Shown here piece by piece: positions 21,004-30,115 of a stretch of 64,000 nucleotides of DNA. This stretch comes from Campylobacter concisus (lineage in GTDB: Bacteria > Campylobacterota > Campylobacteria > Campylobacterales > Campylobacteraceae): positions 744,001 to 808,000 of the forward strand of contig NZ_PPCE01000009.1 of assembly GCF_002913715.1 (NCBI RefSeq), in the 5' to 3' direction. Position 1 is the first letter of the stretch, and each line of letters opens with the position of its first letter. The notes under the pieces were generated by a model. That model did not search any database and was not told the origin of the DNA. It saw only the letters and a program-made list of their open reading frames with translations. A program made the position numbers and the translations under genes.

Positions 21004-21658
21004 AGCTTTATTTTTTGCTATTGAGTTTGTTATTAGCGTTGTTCTAGTCGTCTTTTTTATGTGGCTATTTAATGACAAAAATAGAGCCATAAGAAAATTT
21101 TGGGGAAGGTCGCAAAGGTTTTTTGGTGGATATAAACTTGAAGTGATAGGCAATTTTAGTGATGAGGCAAATATCTTACTCATAAACCATCAAAGTATGC
21201 TTGATATCATTGTCATCGAAGAGCTACACCCAAAAAATGTCTGCTGGATCGCAAAGGCACAGATCGGCAAAATTCCTATAATTGGTAAAATTTTAAGCTT
21301 GCCAAAAATGATAGCAGTTGAGCGTGAAAATAAACACTCACTAATAAAGCTTTTAAGCGAAGCAAAAGATAGGGTTGAAAATGGTCGCGTTTTAGCGATA
21401 TTTCCCGAAGGAACTAGATCTCAAACCAATAAGCTTTTGCCTTTTAAAGGTGGTGCAAAACTATTAGTTGAAAAACTAAATTTAAAAGTTCAGCCTATCG
21501 TTATAGTAGGAAGCGATGCTATGAAAGTGAAAGAATTTAGCTTTAAAAAAGCGGATATCAAGCTCTTTTGCCTTGATTTAGTCGATACTTCAAAAGAAAA
21601 CTGGCTAGAGGCGACTAGAGAGAGTATGCAAAAAGTTCTAGACAAAAATAGAAAATAA
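20990..21658 (+). CDS. plsC: 1-acylglycerol-3-phosphate O-acyltransferase
   Basis: Protein of 222 residues with an N-terminal membrane helix (about 7-26), the acyltransferase motif I NHQSMLD (HX4D-type with the catalytic His) near residue 65, and motif III FPEGTRS near 139. It acylates lysophosphatidic acid to phosphatidic acid at the inner membrane. The TTG start overlaps the previous gene by 14 bases, and I see no other good start. It is the last gene of the ctpA-purCSQ block, followed by a hairpin. Confidence 0.92.
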   Translation: MSKIRALFFAIEFVISVVLVVFFMWLFNDKNRAIRKFWGRSQRFFGGYKLEVIGNFSDEANILLINHQSMLDIIVIEELHPKNVCWIAKAQIGKIPIIGKILSLPKMIAVERENKHSLIKLLSEAKDRVENGRVLAIFPEGTRSQTNKLLPFKGGAKLLVEKLNLKVQPIVIVGSDAMKVKEFSFKKADIKLFCLDLVDTSKENWLEATRESMQKVLDKNRK

Positions 21659-21662
21659 ATTT

Positions 21663-21684
21663 GGCTTTGCAAATTTACAAAGCC
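21663..21684 (+). terminator. Hairpin after plsC
   Basis: GGCTTTG (21663-21669) pairs with CAAAGCC (21678-21684) over an 8-base loop, 5 bases after the plsC stop. There is no U tract afterwards (CCCCTG), so it is a weak terminator at best. Confidence 0.4.
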
Positions 21685-21756
21685 CCCCTGCTCTATATCA
21701 TTATCTATAAAAATTTGATTTTATATACTAGAAATTTTTATCAATAAATTTAAAAA

Positions 21757-21776
21757 GGTCTAGCAAGAGCTAGACC
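21757..21776 (-). terminator. Rho-independent terminator of the chemoreceptor gene
   Basis: Perfect 8-base stem GGTCTAGC/GCTAGACC with a 4-base loop. On the minus strand it is followed directly by TTTTT. It lies about 28 bases after the stop of the gene ending at 21805. Confidence 0.8.
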
Positions 21777-21804
21777 TAAAAATATTAGCTTAAGAGGTAA
21801 GCTC

Positions 21805-23781
21805 TCAAGTCCTAAAGACACTAAGTTTTGAATTTAATGCATCTGTCATCTTGTTTAGATGTTCTGCCGCTGAAGCTATCTCTTCGACACTTCTAGCATT
21901 TTCAGATGAAATTTGGTTGATATTTGAGATGCCTTCCATGATTTCATTTACATTTTTACCAGTTGCGATATAGTCTTGCATAGTCTTATCAGACATTGCT
22001 ATAGCGTTATTCATTGTCTCACTCATAACATTTATAGTTTTTTCAACGTCGCTTGCCACGTGAGTTAACTCTTGGATCTGTTTAGAGTTGATACCCATTT
22101 GCTCACTGCTATCATTAATCGCTTGAACAATAACATTGATAGTTGCATTTATCTCAGTTAAACTCTTTTGAGTCCTCTCAGCTAGCTGTCTAACTTCATC
22201 AGCAACGACGGCAAAGCCACGTCCATGCTCACCTGCTCTTGCAGCCTCAATAGCGGCATTAAGTGCAAGTAAATTTGTCTGATCAGCTATATCATTGATA
22301 ACAACAAGGACTGATTTTACCTGTTCGGCATCACGGCTAAGCTGGTCGATCTTATCAGCCATTTGATTTTCTACATTAGCAGAGTCAATAATCTGTGCCG
22401 ATAGCGATCTTATAGCTTCAGTTGCCGTTTTTATATGTGTGCTTGCTTTTTGAAGATCGTCTTTGCCAGCTTGAGCTACTGCTAAAGATTCTTTCATATT
22501 TTCTTGCATTACTTTACATCTTTGATTTGTCTCTTCTACTATTTCAGTTGATTTTTCTACACGTTTACCTGTTTGCAGAGATGTGGAACTAAGCTCATTT
22601 GCAACGGAGCTATTTTCGCTTGAAAGGTGCTTTGTATCACTTATTAATACCCTTATTCTTTCAATAAAATCATTTATATCTCTACTTATCTTAGCTATCT
22701 CATCTTTACCATAAATAGGAATTTTAATTGTAAAGTCCGATGTTATCGCATTTAAATTTGTTCCTAGTCTATCGATAGGACTTGCAACCATCTTTTTAAG
22801 TAAGAGCATCGAAACAGCTATCAAAAGTAAGGTAACTATGATACTTGCTATGATGAAATTTTTACTAACTACTTTTAGTGGTGTTAAAAAATCATCAGTA
22901 ACAGCTGAACCTAAAACCATCCAGTCTAGTTTATCAAATGACTCAAAAGCAACTATGCAGTCAACCCCATCAATTATAATAGGCTCAATACCCTTTCCTT
23001 TTTTAACAATATTATCCATAGTAGTTTTTAATTCACTACTTAGCTCTTGATTTGCCTTGGTTGGATGGAAGTCAAATTTTCCAGTTTTAGTATTGTAAAG
23101 AGAAAAATATCCATGCTTACCAAGTTTCATCTCAGAAAAAGTCTTTTTCATATTGTTTAATCCTTCGGTAGGATCATAACCAACAAATAAAATCCCTATT
23201 ACCTCGTTATTTTCAATAATAGGATCATAAATGCTCATATAGTTGCGTCCAAATAAATTTACAACGCCTATATACCTCTCTTTATTCATGATATTTTTAT
23301 AGGCTTGACCGTTTTTGTCAATCATCGTACCAACAGCTCTACTACCATCAGCCTTCGTCACTGATGTGCTAACTCTTAAAAAATCATCACCTGATTTTGC
23401 AAAAATGGTTGAAATTCCACCTTTTGTAGCTTTATTAAATTTATCCAGAATATCGTAGTTGTTGTTTAAAATACCATTTTGAGATATTAGATCTATCGCC
23501 TCGTATTTGTCAGTCTTGCTCATCTGGTGATTAGTTGAAATTTTTCCAATCATCTCTTTAAAAACACTCATTATCAGCTCTGCACTACTTACATTATCTT
23601 TTTCAAATAATTTAACCGTATTCATAGCAAGCTGGACGTTTTGTTCTACTGTTGTAAGCACACCATCTTTTATCTCGCGCTCTAAAATATTTGATGTATA
23701 TACAACAAAACATGTCATAGATACTGCCAAAACCGTAGCAATCGTTGCTGAAACTTTTACCAAAATGCTTCGTAAATTCAT
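21805..23781 (-). CDS. Methyl-accepting chemotaxis protein with periplasmic Cache-type sensor
   Basis: Protein of 658 residues. Membrane helix 1 (about 8-29) and helix 2 (about 303-325) enclose a periplasmic sensor of about 270 residues with double-Cache features ([32 protein letters not shown]). A HAMP domain follows (about 326-380). The signalling domain has the highly conserved hairpin tip [19 protein letters not shown], where CheA and CheW bind. The protein ends SVFRT without a CheR-binding pentapeptide, as is common in Campylobacter. The ligand cannot be told from sequence; Cache sensors often bind small organic acids or amino acids. It is a single gene with its own promoter and terminator. 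Confidence 0.94.
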   Translation of the reverse strand: MNLRSILVKVSATIATVLAVSMTCFVVYTSNILEREIKDGVLTTVEQNVQLAMNTVKLFEKDNVSSAELIMSVFKEMIGKISTNHQMSKTDKYEAIDLISQNGILNNNYDILDKFNKATKGGISTIFAKSGDDFLRVSTSVTKADGSRAVGTMIDKNGQAYKNIMNKERYIGVVNLFGRNYMSIYDPIIENNEVIGILFVGYDPTEGLNNMKKTFSEMKLGKHGYFSLYNTKTGKFDFHPTKANQELSSELKTTMDNIVKKGKGIEPIIIDGVDCIVAFESFDKLDWMVLGSAVTDDFLTPLKVVSKNFIIASIIVTLLLIAVSMLLLKKMVASPIDRLGTNLNAITSDFTIKIPIYGKDEIAKISRDINDFIERIRVLISDTKHLSSENSSVANELSSTSLQTGKRVEKSTEIVEETNQRCKVMQENMKESLAVAQAGKDDLQKASTHIKTATEAIRSLSAQIIDSANVENQMADKIDQLSRDAEQVKSVLVVINDIADQTNLLALNAAIEAARAGEHGRGFAVVADEVRQLAERTQKSLTEINATINVIVQAINDSSEQMGINSKQIQELTHVASDVEKTINVMSETMNNAIAMSDKTMQDYIATGKNVNEIMEGISNINQISSENARSVEEIASAAEHLNKMTDALNSKLSVFRT

Positions 23782-23813
23782 TTTGTCTCCTTTTTCTAAA
23801 AATTTTCGCCTTA

Positions 23814-23819
23814 ATTATA
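23814..23819 (-). promoter_or_regulatory. -10 box of the chemoreceptor gene
   Basis: Minus-strand TATAAT preceded by GC, 32 bases before the ATG, with AAAGGAG as ribosome site. It looks like a sigma-70 promoter; I see no sigma-28 consensus. Confidence 0.55.
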
Positions 23820-23939
23820 GCACTATTTTAAATAAACTTTATACAAGAATGCATAATTAATAACAATTAATAAATTATCATTATTATTTTATTCATAAAC
23901 TATAACTTTTTTGAAATCATTTTAAAAAATTAATTTAAA

Positions 23940-23966
23940 AACCTTGATAGTAATACTATCAAGGTT
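23940..23966. promoter_or_regulatory. Perfect palindrome (HAIR-like operator) upstream of htpG
   Basis: AACCTTGATAGT and ACTATCAAGGTT form a perfect 12-base inverted repeat around AAT. Its core, CTTGATA-N7-TATCAAG, has the 21-base geometry of the HspR site CTTGAGT-N7-ACTCAAG and of the site found at clpB in this window. It ends 24 bases before the htpG -10 box, about where a -35 would be. It could also fold as a hairpin, but no gene ends just upstream on the plus strand. Confidence 0.6.
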
Positions 23967-23990
23967 AAGTATATTTTTATCACTTTGTGT

Positions 23991-23996
23991 TATAAT
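23991..23996 (+). promoter_or_regulatory. -10 box of htpG
   Basis: TATAAT preceded by TGT, 32 bases before the htpG ATG. There is no recognisable -35. Confidence 0.6.
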
Positions 23997-24028
23997 CTGC
24001 CAAAAATTTTAAAACAAGGAAAAGAAAA

Positions 24029-25885
24029 ATGGCAGATAAATTTGAATTTCAAACCGAGGTCAATGACCTTTTAAATTTGATGATCCACTCTCTTTACTCA
24101 AATAAAGAGATATTTTTAAGAGAGCTCATCTCAAACTCAAATGACGCTCTTGACAAGCTAAACTACCTATGCTTGACCGATGAAAAGTATAAAAGTCTAA
24201 GCTACACTCCAAGGATCGACATCAAAGTAGATGAGAAAGCTAAGACTTTAACCATCAGCGACAATGGTATCGGCATGGATAAGGACGAGCTTATAGCGAA
24301 TTTAGGTACCATTGCAAGAAGTGGCACAAAAGGTTTTATGAAAAATTTAAGCGGCGATGCCAAAAAAGATAGCTCGCTGATCGGTCAGTTTGGTGTTGGC
24401 TTTTACTCAGCATTTATGGTAGCAAACAAGATCGAGGTCATAAGCAAACGAGCACTTAGTGACAAAGCCTATAAATGGACATCTGATGCAAAAAGCTATG
24501 AGATCGAAGATGCCCAAAAAGATAGCTTTGGAACGGACATCATCTTACATTTAAATGACGATGAGTTTGCAAATTCTTGGCGTATCGAAGAGATAGTCAA
24601 GAAGTATTCAAACCACATTCCTTATCCTATATTTATGGATAAACAAAGCTATATCGCTCCAAAAGAAGGCGAAAAAGAGGGCACTTATGAGACTAAAAAC
24701 GAGCAAATAAACAAGGCAAATGCGCTTTGGAGGCTAAATAAAGCCAGCCTAAAAGAGCAAGACTACAACGACTTTTATAAGCAAATTTCTCACGATAGCA
24801 GTGATCCTCTCCTTTACATACACACAAAAGCTGAGGGTAAGATCGAGTACTCGACACTATTTTATGTGCCAAGCACGGAGCCGTTTGATCTCTTTAGAGT
24901 TGATTATCAAAGTGGCGTAAAGCTCTATGTAAAAAGAGTTTTTATCACAGATGATGCAAAAGAGCTTTTGCCACCGTATCTTAGATTTATCAAAGGCGTA
25001 ATCGATGTTGAGGACTTGCCACTAAACGTTAGCCGTGAAATTTTACAAGAAAATGCGATCATGCGAAGCGTCAAAGAGCAAAGCGTGAAGAAAATTTTAA
25101 GCGAGCTTGCAAAGTTAAAAGATAACGACCGTGAAAAATACATAAAATTTTACAAACTATTTGGCAAGGTTCTAAAAGAGGGACTTTACGGATTTAACGC
25201 TGAAAAAGAGCAAATTTTAGATCTTTGCCTATTTAAAAGCTCAAAAAGAGATGGACTAATCAGCCTAAAAGAGTACAAAGAGGCGATGAAAGAGGATCAA
25301 AAATCGATCTACTACATCAGCGGAAGTAACGAAAATATGCTAAGAAATTCACCGCTTCTTGAGAGCTTTAAGAAAAATGATATCGAAGTACTTATTATGG
25401 ACGAAGAGATCGACACTATCGTCATGCCAATGGTCAATGAATTTGACAAAACACCTCTAAAATCAGTCTCACACGCTGATATAAACGACGAGATCAAAAG
25501 CGATGAGAAGGTCGATGAGAGCAAGGTTGCAAATACGCTTGTTAAAATGAAAGAAATTTTAAAAGACGAGGTAAAGGATGTAAGACTAAGCTCAAGACTA
25601 TCAAGCTCGGCTGCGGTGCTAATTTATGATAAAAACGATCCTGATTATGCTATGCAAGAGATGCTTAAACAGATGGGACAAGGCGCAAATGCTCCAAAAG
25701 TTAAACCAATCTTAGAGATCAATGCTGACCATGAAATTTTTGCAAAACTAGAGAAAAATGAGGCGATGGTTTATGACATAGCGCCTTTGCTTCTTGATAT
25801 GGCAAGGCTAAATGAGGGCATGAGCCTAGAAAATCCTGCCAAATTTTCAGAGCTACTAACGAAAGTAATGATAAAAGCTATCTAA
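24029..25885 (+). CDS. htpG: Molecular chaperone HtpG (bacterial Hsp90)
   Basis: Protein of 618 residues, full length. The N-terminal GHKL ATPase has [19 protein letters not shown], the ATP-binding ISDNGIGMD and the lid [13 protein letters not shown]. The middle domain carries [12 protein letters not shown] with the catalytic arginine. The C-terminal dimerisation domain is present. HtpG helps fold or remodel client proteins in the cytoplasm and is heat-inducible in many bacteria. The ribosome site is AAGGAAAAG. It is a single-gene unit with a perfect palindrome upstream and a hairpin terminator downstream. Confidence 0.98.
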   Translation: MADKFEFQTEVNDLLNLMIHSLYSNKEIFLRELISNSNDALDKLNYLCLTDEKYKSLSYTPRIDIKVDEKAKTLTISDNGIGMDKDELIANLGTIARSGTKGFMKNLSGDAKKDSSLIGQFGVGFYSAFMVANKIEVISKRALSDKAYKWTSDAKSYEIEDAQKDSFGTDIILHLNDDEFANSWRIEEIVKKYSNHIPYPIFMDKQSYIAPKEGEKEGTYETKNEQINKANALWRLNKASLKEQDYNDFYKQISHDSSDPLLYIHTKAEGKIEYSTLFYVPSTEPFDLFRVDYQSGVKLYVKRVFITDDAKELLPPYLRFIKGVIDVEDLPLNVSREILQENAIMRSVKEQSVKKILSELAKLKDNDREKYIKFYKLFGKVLKEGLYGFNAEKEQILDLCLFKSSKRDGLISLKEYKEAMKEDQKSIYYISGSNENMLRNSPLLESFKKNDIEVLIMDEEIDTIVMPMVNEFDKTPLKSVSHADINDEIKSDEKVDESKVANTLVKMKEILKDEVKDVRLSSRLSSSAAVLIYDKNDPDYAMQEMLKQMGQGANAPKVKPILEINADHEIFAKLEKNEAMVYDIAPLLLDMARLNEGMSLENPAKFSELLTKVMIKAI

Positions 25886-25891
25886 TTTTAT

Positions 25892-25917
25892 AAAGCCCAA
25901 TAGAAATTTTGGGCTTT
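25892..25917 (+). terminator. Terminator of htpG
   Basis: AAAGCCCAA (25892-25900) pairs perfectly with TTGGGCTTT (25909-25917), 6 bases after the htpG stop. The right arm ends in TTT. Confidence 0.7.
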
Positions 25918-25993
25918 AACCTACTTCTATAAATTTAATTTCCTATATTTATTATCTTTATTACGGTAAAAATTTAATTGTGTAAGCTAAATT

Positions 25994-26015
25994 TCCCACG
26001 CCAAAAGACGTGGGA
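25994..26015 (-). terminator. Hairpin after mfrE
   Basis: TCCCACG (25994-26000) pairs with CGTGGGA (26009-26015) over an 8-base loop, just past the mfrE stop on the minus strand. The following minus-strand bases are AAATTTAG, so the U tract is weak. Confidence 0.5.
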
Positions 26016-26021
26016 CAAAAT

Positions 26022-26879
26022 TTACGCTATCTTGGTAGCGTCGATGATGTTTAGATCAAGTCCAAGATCTTCAACAGATAGTCCAAGTGCAAGACCTACA
26101 AGCTGAGATAGGTGAATGATTGGCTTTCTCACGTTTGAGTGGTTCTCATCTTGATATCTCTCTTGGTAGATGTCAAGTTGCATTTGACAAAGTGGGCATG
26201 GTGTGACAACTACGTCAGCGCCGTTTTCATCGGCATTATTTACGATCTGGCTTGACATTTTTCTTACAGATGTGCCAGCTGGATAGCTAGCGTGGAAACC
26301 ACAGCAGTCAAGTCTTTTCTCAAATGGCACGATAGTAGCACCAAGTGCGCCTACAACGGTTTCAAAGCTCTTTGGATTGACTGAGCTTTCTCTATTGTGA
26401 AGATCTTTTTCAGGTCTTAGGCTATGGCAGCCGTAAAATAGTGCTACTTTTAGCCCACTAAGTGGCTTAACAACCTTTGCTCTTAGTGTTTCTACGTTTT
26501 GATAAAGCACCCAAAGAAGGCTTGTGATCTCGGTTGAGCCATTGTATTTCATATTACCCTCAGCCAAGAAAGTATTTATGTGGTCCTTTGCCCCCTTATC
26601 AAGTGTAGTTTTAGCTCTTGTTAGAGTTAGCATACAGGTTGAGCATGTCGTAAGCATAGGCATATTCATCTGCTCAGCAAGTGCTATATTTCTAGCATTT
26701 GCCACAAGCGTAGCGATAGGATCTACGTCTTGTGCTTGTTGAGCCCCACAGCAGCTCCAGCCCTTTATCTCGTGAAGCTTCCAGCCAAGTATCGGAGCGA
26801 TAGCCTCAAGCGACATCTTAGCCTCTTTAGCTGCTTGAGAGAGTACGCATCCTGGGAAAAAAGCGAATTCGTTTTGCAT
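26022..26879 (-). CDS. mfrE: Methylmenaquinol:fumarate reductase subunit E (SdhE/HdrB-like, CCG domains)
   Basis: Protein of 285 residues with two cysteine-rich CCG domains as in heterodisulfide reductase HdrB: FPGCVLSQ, SCCGAQQ and TTCSTCM in the first; YGCHS, DCCGFHA and TPCPLCQ in the second. In Campylobacter this is the third subunit of the enzyme first annotated SdhABC and later shown to be a fumarate reductase taking electrons from methylmenaquinol. It replaces the usual haem-bearing membrane subunits. It lies 2 bases after mfrB and ends the operon. Older annotations may call it sdhC. Confidence 0.88.
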   Translation of the reverse strand: MQNEFAFFPGCVLSQAAKEAKMSLEAIAPILGWKLHEIKGWSCCGAQQAQDVDPIATLVANARNIALAEQMNMPMLTTCSTCMLTLTRAKTTLDKGAKDHINTFLAEGNMKYNGSTEITSLLWVLYQNVETLRAKVVKPLSGLKVALFYGCHSLRPEKDLHNRESSVNPKSFETVVGALGATIVPFEKRLDCCGFHASYPAGTSVRKMSSQIVNNADENGADVVVTPCPLCQMQLDIYQERYQDENHSNVRKPIIHLSQLVGLALGLSVEDLGLDLNIIDATKIA

Positions 26880-26881
26880 AA

Positions 26882-27847
26882 TTACTCCTTACTAGCAGCT
26901 TTGCGAGCCGCATTTATCATTTTTACTAGATCATCATGTCCTTCTATGTCCTCTTCGCCGAAAATATGAAGTGGATTCATCTTACCTGCAAGCATTAAAT
27001 TTGCAGCTATGTCCATTTTGCCCATATTTTTAAATACTCCCTCAGAGCGAAGTGCAAGCTTGATCTCATTTAGTCTGCCTGAGCCATCAACTAGATCGGT
27101 TAAGAACGCCTCAGCGTGATCTGGTCCCATACCATCATCAAAGCCTTTTTGTATAGCCATGATGCGAAGATCAGTTATATCTTTGCATGCACTTATACCT
27201 TTTGGACAGCGATCAGCGCACTCTTGGCACTTTACACACATCCAAAGGCCATTATCTATAGCTGGTTTTAGATGCGGCATAGGATCTTTGCTACGTGAGT
27301 CAAAGGCCGCTCTATAAGCATGCACAAAGACAAATGGCTGCATATAATCACTCGCATCAGCTTCAAGTTTATTACACTCACTAGCGCACGCTCCACAAAG
27401 TATGCAGTCCCATTCAAGCGCTACTTTTTCATACTCTTTTTGAATTTGCTTACAGCCTTTTTCTGCGCTAAATTCTGACTTAGCAGTGATGCTAGGCCTA
27501 ATCTTGCGTAAATTTTCGATACTTGGCTCCCAGTCCACCATAAGATCAGAGATGACCCTGAAATTTCCAAGTGGAGAAATTCTTATACTCTCTGGATTGT
27601 CATACTCAGCCAAAAGCTCGTTCATCTTTGTATCACAGGCTAGATATGAGTGGCCATTTACTCTAACAGCACACGCCCCACATATCGCTGAGCGGCAAGA
27701 TGCAGTGAAATTTAGCGTCGCATCCTTTTTTTGTTTGATATCAAGAAGCACTGTTAAAAGAGTTTTGCCTTTGATCTCTTCATTTGTTAGCTCATAAGTT
27801 GATTCATATTTTTTAGTTCCGTCAAAACGGTCGATAATAATTTTCAT
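26882..27847 (-). CDS. mfrB: Methylmenaquinol:fumarate reductase iron-sulfur subunit
   Basis: Protein of 321 residues, longer than typical SdhB/FrdB (about 240). The N-terminal 2Fe-2S domain has CRSAICGACAVRVNG and a fourth Cys in YLACDTKM. The C-terminal ferredoxin domain has CILCGACASECNK and CVKCQECADRCPKG for the [4Fe-4S]/[3Fe-4S] clusters. It carries electrons between MfrE and the flavin of MfrA. It lies 9 bases after mfrA and 2 before mfrE. The extra C-terminal residues are a feature of this non-classical type E succinate/fumarate enzyme. Confidence 0.92.
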   Translation of the reverse strand: MKIIIDRFDGTKKYESTYELTNEEIKGKTLLTVLLDIKQKKDATLNFTASCRSAICGACAVRVNGHSYLACDTKMNELLAEYDNPESIRISPLGNFRVISDLMVDWEPSIENLRKIRPSITAKSEFSAEKGCKQIQKEYEKVALEWDCILCGACASECNKLEADASDYMQPFVFVHAYRAAFDSRSKDPMPHLKPAIDNGLWMCVKCQECADRCPKGISACKDITDLRIMAIQKGFDDGMGPDHAEAFLTDLVDGSGRLNEIKLALRSEGVFKNMGKMDIAANLMLAGKMNPLHIFGEEDIEGHDDLVKMINAARKAASKE

Positions 27848-27856
27848 CCTAGCTCC

Positions 27857-29719
27857 TTACTCTGGCTTCTTGCCGTCAAGTGAAAATATGCCTGTCACAA
27901 CGTCTTTGTAGCTAAGTTCAAGCTTGCCGTCTTTTAGTGTGACTATGCTGTGTTTTAAGAAATTTACATCATCTCTTTTTGGATAGTCCTCTCTTGTGTG
28001 AGCACCACGGCTCTCAAGACGATTTTGCGCTGCAAGACATGCTGCACGAGAAAGAAGTATAAGGTTGCCAAGCTCGACATAGTCAGTAAAAGCTGTGTTC
28101 ATCACTGGGTTTTGATTTGGCACTTTAAGGGTGTCATATTTTGCTTGGATAGCTTCAAGGTTTTTAGAGAGCTGATCTAATTTTGCACCAGTTCTAAAGA
28201 TACCCATTAGATCCCAGTTATTTTTACCAAGCTCTTCACGAAGTGCGTACATATCATTTACACCACCCTCGCCTGTTGCGATAGATTTAAATTTATCTTG
28301 CCACATTTTTGCTAGCTCAGAAGTTTTCTTGCCGCTTGCAAATTTTGCATTTTGAGCGTAAGCGCCAGCACCCTTGCCAGCTAGATCGCCAGTTACAACT
28401 GCGTCAGTTAGGCTGTTTCCACCAAGGCGGTTTGCACCGTGGATAGATACACATGAAGCCTCGCCACCTACATAAATTCCAGGGATTTTTGTGCTCATAT
28501 CATCAAATTTAGCTACCTCTATGCCACCCATTGAGTAGTGAGCTGTTGGGCGGATAGGCACTGGTTGTTCGATTAGATCGATATTTTGGAAAAGCATAGC
28601 AGTGTGGCGAATTTTTGGAAGCTTTTTCATAATAGTATCTTTGCCAAGGTGGCGAACGTCACAAAGCACGTAAGCGCTCATGCCCTCGCCAAAGCCTCTA
28701 CCCTCGCGAATTTCTGTCTCGATCGCACGAGCGACGACGTCACGAGGAGCTAGCTCCATCTTTTCATGATAGTTTTTCATAAAGCGCTCGCCCTTGTTGT
28801 TTAACAAGTATCCACCCTCGCCACGAGCAGCTTCTGTGATTAGTGTGCCGCCATTTTGAACGCCAGTTGGATGAAACTGAAGCATCTCAGGGTCTTCAAA
28901 ACCAAGACCTGCTTTAAGCGCAGCAGCGATACCATCACCAGTTGCTATAAATGGAACTGATGTGCGGTTATAGAAAATTCTAGTGTATCCGCCAGTTGCG
29001 ATGACAAGAGATTTGCATAGAACTGGGTAAATTTGACCATCTTGGATGTTGCGAAGAACGACGCCTTCAACCTTGCCATCCTCAAGACCGATCTCAAGCA
29101 GCTCATGATCCATTAAAAATTTAACGCCAGCTGTGATAGCGTCATCAAGACAAGCGTGCATCAAAATGTGACCAGTTTTATCAGCTGCATAGTTACAGCG
29201 TTTTTTACTAGCACCACCCATGAAGCGAAAAGCAACATCGCCATTATCTTTACTGGACACATCGCCATTATCTATACGAGAAAAGAGCATGCCATTGTGG
29301 TCTAGCTCGTGAATGACTGCGCCTGCTGCCTCGCAAAATTTCACAACTGCATCTTGATCAGCAAGATAAGCCGCACCTTTAACTGTGTCATAAGCGTGAA
29401 GCTTGAAGCTATCGCCATTACTAAAGTCAGTAACGCCGTTTATTCCGCCCTCAGCCATACAGGTTGCATTGCGAGATGGCATCATCTTTGTAGCAACAAC
29501 GACGGTTGAGTTTGGATATTGCTTGCGAACGGCTGTTGCTGCACGAAGTCCAGCACCACCAGAGCCGATTATTAGCACATCAACAGATGGTAAGCCATTT
29601 TCATTGCCTTTTGGCAACTCGCCAGCAAAAACGTTGGTCGCACCAGCCGTTGTAGCTAGCGCACCTACGCTGATACAGGCACTTTGTAGAAATTCTCTTC
29701 TGGTAAATTTTTCACTCAT
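27857..29719 (-). CDS. mfrA: Methylmenaquinol:fumarate reductase flavoprotein subunit, Tat-exported
   Basis: Protein of 620 residues. It starts with a twin-arginine signal (FTRREFLQSACISVGALATT, cleavage expected after about 33), so the mature protein should act in the periplasm, unlike cytoplasmic SdhA/FrdA. The FAD domain has DVLIIGSGGAGLRAA, then the HPTG, HYSMGG and active-site Arg regions of the family (EAARGEGGYL, GGEASCVSIHGANRLGGNSL). It reduces fumarate with electrons from MfrB/E. The ribosome site is AGGAAGT. The first gene of mfrABE, it has a 0.4-kb non-coding region upstream. Confidence 0.93.
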   Translation of the reverse strand: MSEKFTRREFLQSACISVGALATTAGATNVFAGELPKGNENGLPSVDVLIIGSGGAGLRAATAVRKQYPNSTVVVATKMMPSRNATCMAEGGINGVTDFSNGDSFKLHAYDTVKGAAYLADQDAVVKFCEAAGAVIHELDHNGMLFSRIDNGDVSSKDNGDVAFRFMGGASKKRCNYAADKTGHILMHACLDDAITAGVKFLMDHELLEIGLEDGKVEGVVLRNIQDGQIYPVLCKSLVIATGGYTRIFYNRTSVPFIATGDGIAAALKAGLGFEDPEMLQFHPTGVQNGGTLITEAARGEGGYLLNNKGERFMKNYHEKMELAPRDVVARAIETEIREGRGFGEGMSAYVLCDVRHLGKDTIMKKLPKIRHTAMLFQNIDLIEQPVPIRPTAHYSMGGIEVAKFDDMSTKIPGIYVGGEASCVSIHGANRLGGNSLTDAVVTGDLAGKGAGAYAQNAKFASGKKTSELAKMWQDKFKSIATGEGGVNDMYALREELGKNNWDLMGIFRTGAKLDQLSKNLEAIQAKYDTLKVPNQNPVMNTAFTDYVELGNLILLSRAACLAAQNRLESRGAHTREDYPKRDDVNFLKHSIVTLKDGKLELSYKDVVTGIFSLDGKKPE

Positions 29720-29911
29720 TGATAACTTCCTATCTTAGTAAATTTTTAGCGTTTAAAACGCACCGCCAGTTTATTTCTTAATATTTTTTAAAACAACTAC
29801 ATTAATTAAATAATTAATAATGAAAGATTACATTAAATTTACTTAAAAGAAACATAAAGATTTATTTTAGATTAAGAAATGAGAGCTGATATTAAAATCA
29901 AAAAGGATAAA

Positions 29912-30007
29912 ATGGGTTTTAAAGGTAGTTTATATAAATTTAATGGTAGAAAAATTTATAAGATGTATAAAAATTTCTACCGATTTGAAGTTTACTTTTA
30001 TTTTTGA
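29912..30007 (+). CDS. Possible 31-residue basic aromatic micropeptide
   Basis: ATG at 29912 with AAGGAT at an ideal distance, then 31 codons rich in Lys, Tyr and Phe (opening MGFKGSLYKFNGRK, ending EVYFYF). The DNA also folds into a hairpin over part of the ORF. It lies alone between two minus-strand operons. Such short ORFs arise often by chance in AT-rich DNA, so this is only a candidate. Confidence 0.2.
   Translation: MGFKGSLYKFNGRKIYKMYKNFYRFEVYFYF
29945..29981. other. Hairpin of unknown role
   Basis: GGTAGAAA (29945-29952) pairs perfectly with TTTCTACC (29974-29981); the inner TTTAT and ATAAA can extend the stem. It could be a terminator, a small-RNA element or chance. Confidence 0.35.
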
Positions 30008-30115
30008 GTTTTTAAGCTTTAGAAGCTCTTTTTTAGGATATTAGAAAGATAAATTTACTTTTATACTTAAATAAATATATTAAATATAATAAATAACATT
30101 ATTTTTGTCCTATTA

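Larger units (their letters stand above)
29720..30115. other. AT-rich non-coding region between mfrA and the metal-uptake locus
   Basis: About 400 bases. It should hold the mfrABE promoter near its left end, where a small palindrome, GCGTTT-A-AAACGC, spans 29749-29761. It also contains a hairpin at 29945-29981 and a 31-codon ORF with a good ribosome site. I see no clear terminator with a U tract for the metal-uptake operon, whose stop codon is at 30116. Confidence 0.5.

Noticed and set aside
26022..29719. Classical succinate dehydrogenase (sdhABC)
   Set aside because: The flavoprotein has a Tat signal and the third subunit has HdrB-type CCG domains instead of haem helices, which fits Campylobacter MfrABE.
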